Shown here in pieces: positions 63,441 to 64,000 of a DNA stretch of 64,000 nt (positions are counted from its first letter, which is position 1; each line of letters begins with the position of its first letter). The translations under genes were made by a program, and so were the position numbers. Source of the DNA: Bacteroidaceae bacterium. GTDB taxonomy: Bacteria > Bacteroidota > Bacteroidia > Bacteroidales > Bacteroidaceae. The notes beneath the pieces are model-generated. The model searched no databases, had not been told where the DNA came from, and worked only from the letters and a program-made list of their open reading frames with translations. The stretch lies in contig JAFZSP010000062.1 in the NCBI GenBank assembly GCA_017619335.1, forward strand, positions 1 to 64,000. Reading direction: 5' to 3'.

Positions 63441-63655
63441 TCTGACATCTGACACCTGACACCTGACATCTGACATCTGACATTTCTGTTTTCTATTATT
63501 GAAAACGCTCTATGTGGAAAAGATAGGCAATAATGTTTACCTTATATTATATAATAATATTATATTATTATATAATATAAGGTAAAAGTCAGATGACACT
63601 TTCTTTTTCACTTCGATTTTCCGCAATGTCAGATGTCAGGTGTCAGGTGTCAGGA
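63441..63655. repeat. Heptamer inverted repeat enclosing an AT palindrome
   Basis: Six heptamers of the form YCTGACA (63441-63484) are mirrored by four TGTCAGR heptamers (63626-63653) on the other side of the palindrome, so the arms are reverse complements over about 30 bases. Confidence 0.8.
63537..63585. repeat. Perfect 49-base AT-rich palindrome
   Basis: Arms 63537-63560 and 63562-63585 are exact reverse complements (24 bp) around a single central T. The ends read TTACC and GGTAA; the rest is A/T only. It could extrude a cruciform. Confidence 0.9.
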
Positions 63656-63712
63656 CGTGTTTGCGCCCCAGTTCTGCCGCGTGCTTTTTTGCGTGCTTTT
63701 TTTCCAAAATAA

Positions 63713-63744
63713 TTTGGTGGAGTCAGAAAAAAGCAGTACCTTTG
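63713..63744 (+). promoter_or_regulatory. Strong promoter (TTTG-N20-TACCTTTG)
   Basis: TTTG at 63713-63716 and TACCTTTG at 63737-63744, a perfect consensus. It reads into a leader of more than 250 bases with no ORF and, at 63981, the boxA-like GTTCTTTGAC. The product lies beyond the window; an rRNA operon is likely. Confidence 0.75.
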
Positions 63745-64000
63745 CACCGCGAATGAGGGATGCGCCTCAGCATCAAGCAAGCTTGTGCATTCGGCTTTCA
63801 CCTCATTTGCATCGCGAATGAGGGATGAATCTACCTCGCCCAAGCGCAGTGGCCAATGCACCTAAGCGACAGAGACAATACCCTTATGCGCACCCCGGGT
63901 TTCGCAAGGGCGAAGTCGCGAATTCGCCTGAAGAACATTTCAAATCAAACCAAACCAACAACACAAACCAATTCACAATCGTTCTTTGACTTGATGAACA
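63745..64000 (+). ncRNA. Probable rRNA-operon leader (partial)
   Basis: The sequence after the promoter is non-coding, contains two 15-base direct repeats and small hairpins (CCTCATT...AATGAGG, 63801-63823), then an A/C-rich unstructured stretch (CAAATCAAACCAAACCAAC) and GTTCTTTGACTT near the end. The last word resembles boxA of rRNA leaders (TGCTCTTTAACA in E. coli). No 16S sequence is present in the window, so this remains an inference. Confidence 0.45.

Larger units (their letters stand above)
62959..64000. other. 1-kb gene-free region ending in a promoter and leader
   Basis: No gene is supported; short frames run over repeats. It contains the mntA promoter, low-complexity A/T sequence (63330-63350), a heptamer inverted repeat (63441-63655) enclosing an AT palindrome (63537-63585), a 12-base tandem duplication (63679-63702, GCGTGCTTTTTT), a strong plus-strand promoter (63713-63744), and a leader with two copies of CGCGAATGAGGGATG (63748-63762 and 63813-63827). 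Confidence 0.7.

Noticed and set aside
63643..63861. 72-codon minus-strand frame near the window end
   Set aside because: It runs against the strong promoter and leader and contains the 12-base duplication and the direct repeats; no features of a gene.

Overview
The window looks like a chromosomal segment of a Bacteroidales bacterium, most probably a Prevotella-like member of Prevotellaceae. The evidence is the recurrent Bacteroidetes promoter signature (TTTG, about 20 bases, TAnnTTTG), a SusC/SusD pair with glycoside hydrolases, the DUF6242-DUF6089-UppS-BamA-Skp-MurI envelope operon, GlsA/GlsB-type acyltransferases and several families I know mainly from this order. Family names are recalled from sequence features; no search was run.

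Layout. 1-1126: the tail of a secreted protein, then a gene-free stretch with a long hairpin and arrays of 22-base degenerate repeats. 1127-4949 (minus): CPA2 antiporter, LolD-like ATPase, CvfB-like S1 protein. 5140-8384 (plus): asd and a GH27 alpha-galactosidase. 8450-10703 (minus): probable glycine-lipid acyltransferases and a small exported protein, then tRNA-Leu. 10914-13004 (plus): two glycosyltransferases. 13039-17578 (minus): small exported proteins, a TPR membrane regulator-like lipoprotein, and a GNAT/mini-antitoxin-like pair whose 56-aa first gene is easy to miss. 17579-18972: gene-free, rich in repeats, with an orphan promoter. 18973-22330: a coiled-coil lipoprotein and a beta-barrel protein flanked by two 116-bp copies of the same promoter region. 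22570-25603: epimerase, PAP2 membrane enzyme, Gfo/Idh oxidoreductase, possibly lipid-related. 33774-25593 (minus): the outer-membrane biogenesis operon. 33866-42853: housekeeping genes (ribD, prmC, aldo-keto reductase, gpmI, rnhB, pnp, comF). 42871-56261: a polysaccharide-utilisation-like locus (GH2 divergent from SusC, SusD, GH29, GH3). 56289-62958: a possible defence region: a 1610-residue STAND-like NTPase with a TIR/DUF4062-like N-terminus, a decayed insertion sequence with intact terminal inverted repeats, and a MntA/HepT toxin-antitoxin pair. 62959-64000: gene-free, with a perfect 49-base AT palindrome inside a larger inverted repeat, then a strong promoter and a long leader ending in a boxA-like motif, which may be the start of an rRNA operon just beyond the window.

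The most interesting items are the large STAND-like protein placed 27 bases behind a glycosidase operon, the 22-base-period non-coding arrays, the duplicated promoter region flanking the coiled-coil/beta-barrel pair, the IS end that supplies the last codons of hepT, the AT palindrome, and several promoters whose TAnnTTTG box lies only 4-8 bases before the ATG (probable leaderless mRNAs).
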